Source: Methylacidimicrobium fagopyrum
GTDB lineage: Bacteria; Verrucomicrobiota; Verrucomicrobiia; Limisphaerales; UBA11358
NCBI GenBank assembly: GCA_026225255.1
Contig: JAMFSJ010000002.1
Span: forward strand, 62,001-126,000
DNA length: 64,000 nucleotides
Direction: 5' to 3'
Shown: one piece after another, positions 35,891-44,119 of the stretch
How the letters are laid out: each line of letters opens with the position of its first letter
Position numbering within the stretch: position 1 is the stretch's first letter
Position numbers and translations under genes: made by a program
The notes under the pieces: generated by a model
The model's database searches: none
What the model saw: the letters and a program-made list of their open reading frames with translations, nothing else
Told to the model about the DNA's origin: nothing

Positions 35891-37567
35891 TCATTTTTCA
35901 GCCGGAATATTACCAGTTAAAATCTTAAAATCCGTTTTTTCTGGATTCGTGGATTGCTTTGCGTTCGCGAGGTCGTTATTCACAAAAAAGCGCTGATCTT
36001 GCGTGTCAATTAATGAAAGAAAGATGCGGGTGCCAGGCGCAGCTTCGCAATTGCGAATGGAGATTTGCCGGCCATGTTGCAACCTGATGGCGGCATTAGA
36101 CGCGGCAGCTTGCGCTTGGCATCCTTTGAAACCGTCAATCGTCAGATTGTTAAAATATTCGCAATGAATGCCGTTGGAAAAATAATCCGGCAAATCATCG
36201 CTCCAGGTCAGTTCGAATCCGTGGATTTGCAAGCCAGCTACATATTGTGCATACAGTCCTGGTATATCATGTTTAAAGATCGCGGTGCGCACACCACCGC
36301 CCAGGCCGCGCAGGTCAAAATTTCCGCCGACCAAATCGCTATTTTTACCGCCGTGGAGCCGGAGTTTTATCCGGTCAAAGGTGAGGTCGTGAATGACGTT
36401 AGCGGCCGTGCCATAAATCATGATGCCACTTTCACTGTCGGCATCGATGCCGGAGAAATGAATATTTTTAATTTGCGCGGATCCATCGGCACCGGGACTG
36501 ACCGAAAGATAAATGGGTTCGCCCTTGCCCCACCATTGACCGTTGAACAAGCGGGTCTGAATGTTGATATTGGAAAATCGCGCCGTGTCGGCGGAGCCAT
36601 AAATGGCGATGCCACGATTGGAATCAGTGATGACGATGTTGTCAAAAACGCAATTGGTATTGCTACCAAAACGGATGCCGGAGGAGCGCGAGGAAAGCGT
36701 GCAGTTGTCGACCGTCAAATTTTCGCAACAATTTGCCGCAATGGCGTCATCCCCGGCGGTAATAGTGCAATTGGAAATGTGCGCGTTTCGGGCGCTGATA
36801 TCCAAGCCGTCATTATTGGGGATAAGCGGATTGTTCAATACGCTGATGTCGCTGACCACGACGTTTTCACATTTTCCGATATTGATCGTCCAATTATGCG
36901 AATCCTTAATGATGACATCTCGAAGCAAAATATTGGTGCAACTGGCCAGTGTAATCAAAACACCCGGACGATCCGGCCACGGCATCCAAGGCAAAACCGG
37001 GCCATCGCCAATGCCCGATTGGATAAGCGCAAAGCGTCGGCCTTGACGCGTGAGATTCTTATCAAAATCCCCGGACGATCCGGCGTGCACTACTTTCAAG
37101 TTCACAAAATAGGTTCCGCGACCATCCAGCACGCCATGACCGATGATCGCCACATCCGTCGCGTGATTCGCCACGATAAGCCCAGTATGCAATCCCTCGC
37201 CCGACTGGCCGATCTCACTTTCAATGATCCCGTATTTTGTCTTCAACCCATAATCCGCCAAATTTGTGCTGCCCAAAATCATTGCGCCCGATCCGACCTC
37301 AACGGTCATGTGACTAAAGATTTCAAACGTGCCGGTCACATATTTACCCGTCGGAAAACTAATCGTGCCGCCACCGGCTTGTTGACAGGCTTGAATAGTG
37401 CGATTGATCGCTGGTGTATCCAACGTTTGACCATCACCGGTCGCGCCATAATTTTTGACGTTGAAAACATTATCCGCCGGTTCTGCGCCATGCGTTTTTA
37501 GTGGAAAATTTATTGAACAAAAGATCGCCAATAAAATGATGCTACTGCGCAAAAAGGAATTGTTCAT
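35891..37567 (-). CDS. Secreted GH28-like right-handed beta-helix protein
   Basis: Protein of 558 residues with a signal peptide (SIILLAIFCSINFPLKTHGA). The N-terminus FNVKNYGATGDGQTLDTPAINRTIQACQQAGGGTISFPTGKYVTG is typical of polygalacturonase-type helices. Two of the four GH28 motifs are present: NNDGLD (Asp253) and GDDAIA (Asp273/Asp274). The usual GHG motif is replaced by SSRSSGIRFGSN and no RIK motif is apparent, so activity on polygalacturonate is uncertain. It may cleave another uronide or act as a lyase or binding protein. It converges on the subtilase gene with only 16 bases between the stops. Confidence 0.75.
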   Translation of the reverse strand: MNNSFLRSSIILLAIFCSINFPLKTHGAEPADNVFNVKNYGATGDGQTLDTPAINRTIQACQQAGGGTISFPTGKYVTGTFEIFSHMTVEVGSGAMILGSTNLADYGLKTKYGIIESEIGQSGEGLHTGLIVANHATDVAIIGHGVLDGRGTYFVNLKVVHAGSSGDFDKNLTRQGRRFALIQSGIGDGPVLPWMPWPDRPGVLITLASCTNILLRDVIIKDSHNWTINIGKCENVVVSDISVLNNPLIPNNDGLDISARNAHISNCTITAGDDAIAANCCENLTVDNCTLSSRSSGIRFGSNTNCVFDNIVITDSNRGIAIYGSADTARFSNINIQTRLFNGQWWGKGEPIYLSVSPGADGSAQIKNIHFSGIDADSESGIMIYGTAANVIHDLTFDRIKLRLHGGKNSDLVGGNFDLRGLGGGVRTAIFKHDIPGLYAQYVAGLQIHGFELTWSDDLPDYFSNGIHCEYFNNLTIDGFKGCQAQAAASNAAIRLQHGRQISIRNCEAAPGTRIFLSLIDTQDQRFFVNNDLANAKQSTNPEKTDFKILTGNIPAEK

Positions 37568-37651
37568 GCGACCTTGTAACAGCCCGGACGGCCATGGTCA
37601 ATTTAGCTAAACTAGTGACTTGACGGCGCTATCAACAACTGTCAAACCGCA

Positions 37652-37683
37652 ATAAAAAAGGAGAGTCAGCGTCCTGACTCTCC
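37652..37683 (-). terminator. Intrinsic terminator for the moeB-like gene
   Basis: A perfect 10-bp stem (GGAGAGTCAG 37660-37669 with CTGACTCTCC 37674-37683) has a four-base loop. Read on the minus strand, it is followed by CTTTTTTATT, the expected U-tract. It lies about 105 bases downstream of the moeB-like stop and upstream of the GH28-like gene on the same strand. Confidence 0.85.
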
Positions 37684-37788
37684 TCTAGCTATCAAACCTA
37701 TTATTTCTTCGTAAAGAGACTATTCAATTTCTTTAGCTCACGTATGAATTCAGATTACTGAAATATTTTCTGCCGCTTTCAAAAAGTG

Positions 37789-38934
37789 TCAGTAACGCGG
37801 CACGTTGCGGTCGATTTCATCCGACCACGCGGTGATGCCGCCTTTGACGCTCTTGACGTATTTGAATCCCTGCTGACGCAGGAAGTTCAACGCCTTCAAC
37901 GAACGCACGCCGGCTTTGCAGTGTAGATAATATTGCGTGTTCGGATCGAGTTCGGTGAAACGTTCGTTCAACTGGCTCAAGGGCAACAACGGCACGCCCG
38001 CAACCTTCGCGATTTCGTATTCGTCCTCTTCGCGCACGTCCACGACCTTGATGCCGAGGCTCGGATTATCGAGCGCTTTCTTCATGTCTTGCACGGTGAC
38101 TTCATCGGGATTGCCGAAATTTTCTGGTTCCGGCACTATGCCGCAGAACGTTTCGTAATCAATCAATTCCTTGATCGTCGGATGATCGCCGCAGATCGGA
38201 CACGCCGGATCGCGCCGCAATTTCAATTCGCGGAACTTCATGTCGAGCGCATTGAACAAGAGTAAGCGGCCAGTGAGCAATGTGCCTTTGCCGAGCGCGA
38301 GCTTCAAAATTTCGTTCGTCTGAATGCAGCCGATGATACCGGGCAATACGCCGAGCACGCCACCTTCGGCGCAGCTGGGAACCATGCCGGGCGGCGGCGG
38401 CTCAGGATAGAGACAACGGTAGCACGGTCCGCCGAGATGCGGCGCAAACACGCTGGCCTGGCCTTCGAAACGGAAGATGGAACCGTAAACATTCGGTTTT
38501 TTGAGCAACACGCAGGCGTCGTTCGTGAGGTAACGCGTCGGAAAATTATCCGTGCCGTCCACGACGATGTCGTAAGGGCGGATGATATCGAGCGCGTTTT
38601 CAGACGAGATGCGCGTGTTGTGGATCTCAACTTCGACATTGGGATTGATGCCTTTAATCGTTTCCTTCGCCGACTCGGCCTTGGAGCGGCCCACGTCGGC
38701 ATCCGTGTGGAGAATCTGGCGTTGCAGATTGGAATAATCCACGGTGTCGAAATCCACGATGCCGATCTTGCCAATACCGGCGGCGGCGAGATACATCGCA
38801 ATGGGCGAGCCGAGGCCGCCGGCGCCGATGCAGAGCACGCTAGTGGCTTTAATTTTCTTTTGGCCTGCCAGACCGACTTCCGGCAGAATCAGATGTCGCG
38901 AGTAGCGACGGATTTCGTCATTGTTCAATTCCAT
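37789..38934 (-). CDS. moeB: MoeB/ThiF-type adenylyltransferase fused to rhodanese domain
   Basis: Protein of 381 residues from ATG 38934; a TTG five codons upstream is less likely. The E1-like domain has RYSRHLILPEVGLAGQKKI, the nucleotide loop GAGGLGSP, VDFDTVDYSNLQRQ, DGTDNFPTRYL, and zinc pairs in CYRCLYP and CPICGD. A C-terminal rhodanese domain (~270-381) carries its active Cys in YLHCKAGVRS. Such fusions adenylate the C-terminal Gly-Gly of a sulfur-carrier protein and hand over sulfur for molybdopterin, thiamine, tRNA thiolation or cysteine synthesis. Which carrier it serves cannot be told because no moaD- or thiS-like gene is nearby. Confidence 0.9.
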   Translation of the reverse strand: MELNNDEIRRYSRHLILPEVGLAGQKKIKATSVLCIGAGGLGSPIAMYLAAAGIGKIGIVDFDTVDYSNLQRQILHTDADVGRSKAESAKETIKGINPNVEVEIHNTRISSENALDIIRPYDIVVDGTDNFPTRYLTNDACVLLKKPNVYGSIFRFEGQASVFAPHLGGPCYRCLYPEPPPPGMVPSCAEGGVLGVLPGIIGCIQTNEILKLALGKGTLLTGRLLLFNALDMKFRELKLRRDPACPICGDHPTIKELIDYETFCGIVPEPENFGNPDEVTVQDMKKALDNPSLGIKVVDVREEDEYEIAKVAGVPLLPLSQLNERFTELDPNTQYYLHCKAGVRSLKALNFLRQQGFKYVKSVKGGITAWSDEIDRNVPRY

Positions 38935-39394
38935 AATCGAGTTGAACAAAATATGTCAGTTGCGGAATAAATCAAGTCGCGCAACCTGATTAAACTAATT
39001 TTCGGTCATCCGTTTGAATTGCTTCTTCACTCATTGCGCGAAAGCCACGTCGTTCTCATGAAATCGGCCGCGCCTCCGGATTTTAGAATTACTTCGAAAT
39101 CTGTGGTCGCGCCCTGCTGTTTGAGTTTGTTAATTGATGCATGTTTTTAAAATGCTCCGGGTGGCACAGGCCTCCGGCCTGTTGTTTTGGGCGTCCCGCC
39201 CAAAACCGTTTGAGAACGTGACGGGTCTTTGATTCGCGCAAACCAACCACCCGCGTTAGCCAAAAACGAAATCCGGCGGGACGCCGGATTTTACAGGCGA
39301 GACGCCTGTGCCACCCTTTCTCAAAAATACACCCACGAACCCTCCTCGAATTTGCAGTGGATTTACGTTGGTTTTTTGCGACACTTTGCGACCC
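38935..39394. other. Divergent intergenic region with hairpin-rich element
   Basis: This 460-base spacer between moeB (minus) and the Lrp-type gene (plus) contains the inverted-repeat element at 39159-39316. The remaining sequence holds the two promoters, of which no strong consensus is visible. No gene or RNA was recognised in it. Confidence 0.5.
39159..39316. repeat. Modular hairpin element with 13-base terminal inverted repeats
   Basis: GGGTGGCACAGGC (39159-39171) is exactly complementary to GCCTGTGCCACCC (39304-39316). Between these ends are four further small palindromes: CAGGCC-TCC-GGCCTG, TTTTGGGCG-TC-CCGCCCAAAA, AATCCGGCG-GGA-CGCCGGATT and ACAGGCG-AG-ACGCCTGT. The total length of 158 bases and exact ends suggest a non-coding mobile or REP-like element; no flanking direct repeat was established. 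Confidence 0.75.
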
Positions 39395-39877
39395 ATGAAT
39401 CCAGTGCTGAAACTTTTGCTCGAAGGCGGCAACTTGAACACCGCGCAAATGGCGCAAGTGCTCAACTTGTCCGAAGCGGACGTGAACCGTCAGCTCGACG
39501 ACTTGAAAAAGCAGCGCGTGCTGCTCGGGTGGTCGCCGGTGCTGAATCTCTCGCATGAAGAAGCCGGCACGGTCCGTGCCGTCATTGAAGTGCGCATCAC
39601 GCCGGAACGCGGCGGCGGCTTCAATCGGCTCGCCGAACGCATCTCGCGCTTTGATGAAGTCGAATCGTGTTATCTCATGTCCGGCGGCTATGATCTGCTC
39701 GTGTTCGTCGAAGGGGCGAGTTTGCAGCGCGTCGCGGCGTTTGTTTCGGAAAAACTTTCGACGGTCGAAGGCGTGTTGTCCACCGCCACGCACTTCATGT
39801 TGCGCTCTTACAAGGAACAACGTTTTTTGCTCGAAGGTAAAACCGGCGACGCCGAACGTCTGAAAGTGACACCCTGA
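39395..39877 (+). CDS. Lrp/AsnC-family transcriptional regulator
   Basis: Protein of 160 residues from ATG 39395; the frame extends upstream but without a sensible start. The N-terminal helix-turn-helix region (LKLLLEGGNLNTAQMAQVLNLSEADVNRQLDDLKKQRVLLGW) is followed by an AsnC-type ligand-binding domain (VRAVIEVRITPERGGGFNRLAERISRFDEVESCYLMSGGYDLLVFVEG). Family members sense amino acids and control transport or metabolism. The aminotransferase gene starts 28 bases downstream, a frequent pairing, so it probably controls that gene. Confidence 0.9.
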   Translation: MNPVLKLLLEGGNLNTAQMAQVLNLSEADVNRQLDDLKKQRVLLGWSPVLNLSHEEAGTVRAVIEVRITPERGGGFNRLAERISRFDEVESCYLMSGGYDLLVFVEGASLQRVAAFVSEKLSTVEGVLSTATHFMLRSYKEQRFLLEGKTGDAERLKVTP

Positions 39878-39905
39878 TTCAAATTTTCCGATTTAAGATT
39901 TTCCC

Positions 39906-41081
39906 ATGGACTCCTCGCGCTACATCGCTAAACACGTCATTAATTTGCCCAAATCCGGCATCCGCGATTTTTTTGAGATCGTCTCGAAAATGAAGGACGT
40001 GATTTCGCTCGGCATCGGCGAACCGGATTTTGATACGCCCTGGCACATCCGCGAGGCGGGCATTTACGCGTTGGAAAAAGGTAAAACGCATTATACCTCC
40101 AACCTCGGTCTCATCGAATTGCGCCGGGCGATTTGCCAATACGTCGGGAAAAATTACGACCTCAGCTATCGGCCTGAGGACGAAGTGATCATCACCGTCG
40201 GCGTGAGCGAAGGGTTGGATCTGGCGTGTCGCGCGCTCATCAACCCCGGCGATAAAGTGATGTTTCATCAGCCATGTTATGTCAGCTATTCGCCCAGCAT
40301 CACGCTCACACACGGCATTCCCGTGCCGGTGCCGACGTTTGCGAAAGATAATTTTGCGCTGACGGTCGAGGCCTTGCGCGCCGCGTGGCAACCGGGTTGC
40401 AAAATCCTGATGTTGAACCTGCCGTGCAATCCCACCGGCGGCACGTGCGATCGCGCGCAACTCGAGGCCATCGCCAAGTTTGCGATCGAAAAAGATTTGA
40501 TTGTCTTGAGTGATGAAATTTATTCCGAGCTGACGTTTGAAGGCGGGCACATCAGCATTGCCAGTCTACCCGGCATGAAAGAGCGCACAGTTTTTCTGCA
40601 CGGATTTTCGAAAGCGTTTGCCATGACCGGCTGGCGCATCGGTTACGCGTGCGGCCCGGCGGCGCTCATTGAGGCGATGATGAAAGTGCATCAATATTCG
40701 ATGCTCTGCGCGTCCATCATCAGCCAGGAAGCCGCCATTGAAGCGCTCCTGCGCGGCGAAGATGCGATGAAAAAAATGCGCGACCAATATCATCGCCGCC
40801 GCGATTTCATCGTGCGCCGGTTCAATGAAATCGGGCTGAAATGTCATCTGCCGCGCGGTTCGTTCTACGCGTTTCCGGATATTTCAAAAACAGGTTTGAG
40901 TGAAAAAGATTTCGCGGTTGGCCTGTTGCAAACCGAAAAAGTCGCGATGGTTCCCGGCATCGCTTTCGGCGAAAATGGTCAAGGTTTCTGCCGCGCCTGC
41001 TTTGCGACCAGCTACGAACAACTGGTTGAAGCGGCGACGCGCATCGAACGCCACGTCCAGTTTTTGGCGGCGGGAAAATAA
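39906..41081 (+). CDS. PLP-dependent class I/II aminotransferase
   Basis: Protein of 391 residues of the aspartate-aminotransferase Ib group. Seen are ISLGIGEPDFDTPWHI, the TSNLGLIELRRAI cofactor loop, NLPCNPTGGTCD, DEIYSELTFEG, and the PLP-lysine motif FSKAFAMTGWRIGYACGP. The C-terminal Arg region is in FCRACFATSYEQLVEA. The substrate could be aspartate, aromatic or branched-chain amino acids. Its position 28 bases after an Lrp/AsnC regulator supports a regulated role in amino-acid catabolism or synthesis. Full length, no missing residue. Confidence 0.92.
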   Translation: MDSSRYIAKHVINLPKSGIRDFFEIVSKMKDVISLGIGEPDFDTPWHIREAGIYALEKGKTHYTSNLGLIELRRAICQYVGKNYDLSYRPEDEVIITVGVSEGLDLACRALINPGDKVMFHQPCYVSYSPSITLTHGIPVPVPTFAKDNFALTVEALRAAWQPGCKILMLNLPCNPTGGTCDRAQLEAIAKFAIEKDLIVLSDEIYSELTFEGGHISIASLPGMKERTVFLHGFSKAFAMTGWRIGYACGPAALIEAMMKVHQYSMLCASIISQEAAIEALLRGEDAMKKMRDQYHRRRDFIVRRFNEIGLKCHLPRGSFYAFPDISKTGLSEKDFAVGLLQTEKVAMVPGIAFGENGQGFCRACFATSYEQLVEAATRIERHVQFLAAGK

Positions 41082-41226
41082 AAATTTAACGCGGCGGCGC
41101 AGAAATTTGAAGGGCGGCGACCCGTCTGCGCACGCCCAGCACGCCCGGTTCCCGCCAGCCCGTTTTTCGCTTATTTCGCTGCGTTTTCTTTTGGTCTGCT
41201 GGAAATCTTCGGGCAAAATCGAGGCC

Positions 41227-42057
41227 GTGAAGAAGCTTGATTCCGCCAGCCCTCAAACCGCCGCCGCGCGGCTCAGGAAAATTTCGCCGTTACGTCCGAC
41301 GCTTGCCGTCGTGCTCGGCAGCGGATTTCATCACGCACTGACGGAATTGCGCGTGGCCAAGAAAATTTCTTACGCCCAGATCCCCGGCTTTCCCAAACCG
41401 ACGGTGAGCGGTCACGCGGGCGAATTGTATTTCGGTCATTTCGGGGCCACGCCGGTTTTGGTTTTGAGCGGACGCGCGCATTTTTATGAAGGGCACGAGA
41501 TGGAACGCGTCACGTTTGCTACGCGCACGCTCGCGGCGTTTGGTATCACGGATTTATTGCTGACGAATGCGGCGGGCGGTATCAATCGGAAATTTTGCGC
41601 GGGCGATTTCATGGTGCTCACGGATCACATCAATTTCATGGGCGTCAATCCGTTGCGCGGACCGCAGCCAAAAGAGTTGCCGCGTTTTGTGGATTTGACG
41701 GAGGCTTACGATAAAAAATTGCGCGAACTTTTATTTAAGGCTGGAAAAATTACCAAGTTGAAATTGCAACGCGGTGTGTATCTGGCGGTGAGCGGGCCGA
41801 CTTACGAAACGCCGGCCGAAATTTGCGCATATGCCACGCTGGGCGCGGACGCGGTGGGCATGAGCACGGTGCCGGAAACGATTGCGGCGCGGCAGCACGG
41901 TTTGCGCGTCGCGGCGATTTCGTGCATCACGAATCTCGCGGCGGGCATTAGCCAAGAACATTTATCGCACACGGAAGTTTTGGAAACGGCGGAGCGCGTG
42001 AAACATTCCGGCGCGCAGTTGATCAAAAACTTTTCGGAACTTTATGGGAAACGCTGA
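41227..42057 (+). CDS. Trimeric purine-nucleoside phosphorylase
   Basis: Protein of 276 residues. I chose GTG 41227 (MKKLDSASPQTAAARL); the frame runs far upstream but only overlaps the aminotransferase in another phase. Family landmarks are LAVVLGSGFHHAL, GHAGELYFGHF, LSGRAHFYEGHEM, LLTNAAGGINRKF, VSGPTYETPAEI and DAVGMSTVPETIAARQ. It splits inosine and guanosine with phosphate to base and ribose-1-phosphate in the cytoplasm. The cytidine deaminase gene follows after a 90-base spacer holding an inverted repeat, giving a salvage pair. An MTA phosphorylase is less likely given the VGMSTVPE and Glu-containing base site. Confidence 0.9.
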   Translation: MKKLDSASPQTAAARLRKISPLRPTLAVVLGSGFHHALTELRVAKKISYAQIPGFPKPTVSGHAGELYFGHFGATPVLVLSGRAHFYEGHEMERVTFATRTLAAFGITDLLLTNAAGGINRKFCAGDFMVLTDHINFMGVNPLRGPQPKELPRFVDLTEAYDKKLRELLFKAGKITKLKLQRGVYLAVSGPTYETPAEICAYATLGADAVGMSTVPETIAARQHGLRVAAISCITNLAAGISQEHLSHTEVLETAERVKHSGAQLIKNFSELYGKR

Positions 42058-42062
42058 ATTTG

Positions 42063-42137
42063 CACACAGAGACACAGAGAGCACAGAGAAAATTCAAATT
42101 AATTTTTCCTCCTCTGTGACCTCTGTGTCTCTGTGTG
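42063..42137. repeat. Intergenic inverted repeat, CACAGAG family (second copy)
   Basis: Two 26-base arms, 42063-42088 and 42112-42137, are complementary with two mismatches around a 23-base AT-rich loop. It begins 5 bases after the PNP stop, the same offset as the copy after rnc at 29802, and ends 9 bases before the cdd start. Confidence 0.85.
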
Positions 42138-42146
42138 AATTAAAAA

Positions 42147-42545
42147 ATGAAAATTGATTCTAAAAAACTTATCAAAGCGGCGGCGAAGGCACGCTTGGGC
42201 TCGGTGTCGCCGTATTCCGAATTTAAGGTGGGCGCGGCGTTGCTCACCAAGTCCGGCGAAATTGTCGGCGGCGCAAATGTGGAAAGCGCGAGTTACGGGC
42301 TGACGTGTTGCGCGGAACGGATCGCGCTGTTCAAGGCGCTGACGGATGGGAAAAGAAATTTCATCGCGGTGGCGGTGGTGGCGCGGTGCGATGGCGGGCC
42401 GATGCCATGCGGCGCGTGTCGTCAATTGTTGCGGGAATACGCGGCGGACGCCGCCGTTTTTATCGCGGATAGCGCGGACTTGAAAACGGTTAAGTCGTTC
42501 ACGGTGAAAGAGTTATTGCCGGAAGCATTTGTCATCGTCCCTTGA
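42147..42545 (+). CDS. cdd: Cytidine deaminase
   Basis: Protein of 132 residues, the size of the homotetrameric class. The catalytic zinc site is Cys55 with Glu57 in CCAERIALF, and Cys88/Cys91 in PMPCGACRQLL. The substrate-binding SPYSEFKVGAALLTKSG and GGANVESASYGLT are present. It deaminates cytidine and deoxycytidine to uridine forms, which the pyrimidine phosphorylase at 13949 could then cleave. It follows PNP on the same strand, separated by an inverted repeat that may modulate read-through. Confidence 0.95.
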   Translation: MKIDSKKLIKAAAKARLGSVSPYSEFKVGAALLTKSGEIVGGANVESASYGLTCCAERIALFKALTDGKRNFIAVAVVARCDGGPMPCGACRQLLREYAADAAVFIADSADLKTVKSFTVKELLPEAFVIVP

Positions 42546-42588
42546 GTTTTTAAGAAAGGGTTGTAGTCTGTCCGTCACTAATTGACCG

Positions 42589-44085
42589 ATGAAACCTGAA
42601 GTCGTTTTTGGCTTGGAGAATGCGGCGTGGCCAGCTTTGCTGGTCAATGTTGGGGGCACAGTGTTGCTGGCAAACACCGCGGCGAAAGTCACTTTTGGCG
42701 CCGCGTTGAGCGGCAATCTGGCGCAATTGACGGAGATTTGGTCGGCGGAGAATAAAGGCACGGTGACCGACTTTTTGACGTTGTGGTTGGAATCGCAACC
42801 AGCGGTGACGACTTTAAAATTTCGCACGGTGACGGATGCAGCCGCGACGTTTACGACGGCGATTTGCCAGTTCAGCGATCAGGAAAAACGGTGGATTGTG
42901 CTGCAGTTACTTTCGGGCGTCACCACGATGTTGCCGATGGCGGAACACGACACGGTGGTAAAGCAAAAGCTGGATTGCATGTTGCAACTGGCGCGGACGA
43001 TGTCGCTGGATTTCAACAACGCGTTGACGGGCGTATTGGCGCATACTTCATTATTGCTGGGCAAAGCGGAGCCGGGACATCCGTGGCGGTTATCGCTGAT
43101 GGAAGTGGAAAAATCGGCGGCGCGCGCGGCGGAAATCACTTCGGAATTGGCGCAGTTTAGTCGGCACGAAAAAGAAGTGCGCCGCACGCCGGCGGGAAAT
43201 TTGAACGCGGTGGTTTCGCGTTGCGTGGACACCTTTCGGGCCTCGCACGGGGTTCGGTTCGCGTGGAATCTCGCTTTGGAGCGGTTTTTATTTGAAGCGC
43301 GTTTCGACGAAGCTAAATTGCAGCAGGCGATCACAAAAATTTTGGAAAACGCGGTGGAATCATTCGGTATGAATGGTGCCGGGGCGGTCACGGTGCAGAC
43401 GCGTAATGTGGAATTGACGCAGGCGACGCAGGATCGCAACGTGCGGTTGGCGGCGGGAACTTATATCTGCGTGGAAATTTCTGACAGCGGCAGCGGGATC
43501 GAACTGGAGATCATGCCGCGAATTTTCGAGCCATTTTTTACCACCAAACGGCCGCCCCATCGAGGTCTCGGATTAGCGCTGGCTTATGGCATTGTGACCA
43601 ATCACGGCGGCGGCGTGGCGATTTCCAGCGAGCCGGGCAAAGGCACTTCGGCGCGCATTTATTTACCGGCGGAAAAAAGTCGGGTGCTCGAAACGCCGGC
43701 TTCGGACAATAGTTTGTTCGGCCAGGGAACGATTTTGGTGGTGGATGATGAGAATTTGATGCTGACGATGGCGGAAACAATTTTGTCGGATTTCGGCTAT
43801 AAAGTTTTGCCCGCGAGTAACGGCCAGGCGGCGTTGAATATTTTGGCGCAAGCCGGCGGTCAAGTTGATTTGGTCATCACGGATTTGGTGATGCCGGGGA
43901 TGGGCGGACGCGAATTGATCGAACAGATCCGGCAGCGAACGGTTGACCTGCCCATTCTCTGCATGAGCGGCTATGTGATGCCCGAGGACAAACAGTCCAT
44001 CAGCGGCTATTTACGCAAGCCTTTCACGAGCACGCAGCTGTTGCAAAAAGTCAAGGCGATGATGCCCCCCAATTCTGGAGGTTGA
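42589..44085 (+). CDS. Hybrid sensor kinase lacking the phospho-acceptor histidine
   Basis: Protein of 498 residues, without signal peptide or membrane helix. A PAS-like N-terminus (~10-110) is followed by a DHp-like region whose H-box reads ARTMSLDFNNALTGVLAHTSLLL. In kinases of this family the consensus is AHDFNN, so Leu140 replaces the catalytic His. The HATPase is complete: N-box ILENAVESF (251-259), DSGSGIE (G1), IFEPFFTTK and RGLGLALAYGI (G2). The C-terminal receiver has Asp386/Asp387, Asp432 (VITDLVMPGMGG), Ser460 and Lys477. It may act as a phosphatase, an ATP-dependent scaffold or a receiver fed by another kinase. Soluble; located 44 bases after cdd. Confidence 0.85.
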   Translation: MKPEVVFGLENAAWPALLVNVGGTVLLANTAAKVTFGAALSGNLAQLTEIWSAENKGTVTDFLTLWLESQPAVTTLKFRTVTDAAATFTTAICQFSDQEKRWIVLQLLSGVTTMLPMAEHDTVVKQKLDCMLQLARTMSLDFNNALTGVLAHTSLLLGKAEPGHPWRLSLMEVEKSAARAAEITSELAQFSRHEKEVRRTPAGNLNAVVSRCVDTFRASHGVRFAWNLALERFLFEARFDEAKLQQAITKILENAVESFGMNGAGAVTVQTRNVELTQATQDRNVRLAAGTYICVEISDSGSGIELEIMPRIFEPFFTTKRPPHRGLGLALAYGIVTNHGGGVAISSEPGKGTSARIYLPAEKSRVLETPASDNSLFGQGTILVVDDENLMLTMAETILSDFGYKVLPASNGQAALNILAQAGGQVDLVITDLVMPGMGGRELIEQIRQRTVDLPILCMSGYVMPEDKQSISGYLRKPFTSTQLLQKVKAMMPPNSGG

Positions 44086-44119
44086 CGGAACTTCGTAAGC
44101 CTGTTTAATTGTTCGCTTT

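Noticed and set aside
36065-37501. Plus-strand frame of 478 codons opposite the GH28-like gene
   Set aside because: The GH28-like protein has a signal peptide and family motifs; the opposite frame has no recognisable motif and no ribosome-binding site, and arises from codon mirroring.
39089-39820. Minus-strand frame of 243 codons across the Lrp gene and the hairpin element
   Set aside because: Runs through an inverted-repeat element and antisense to a well-supported Lrp/AsnC gene; no domain visible.
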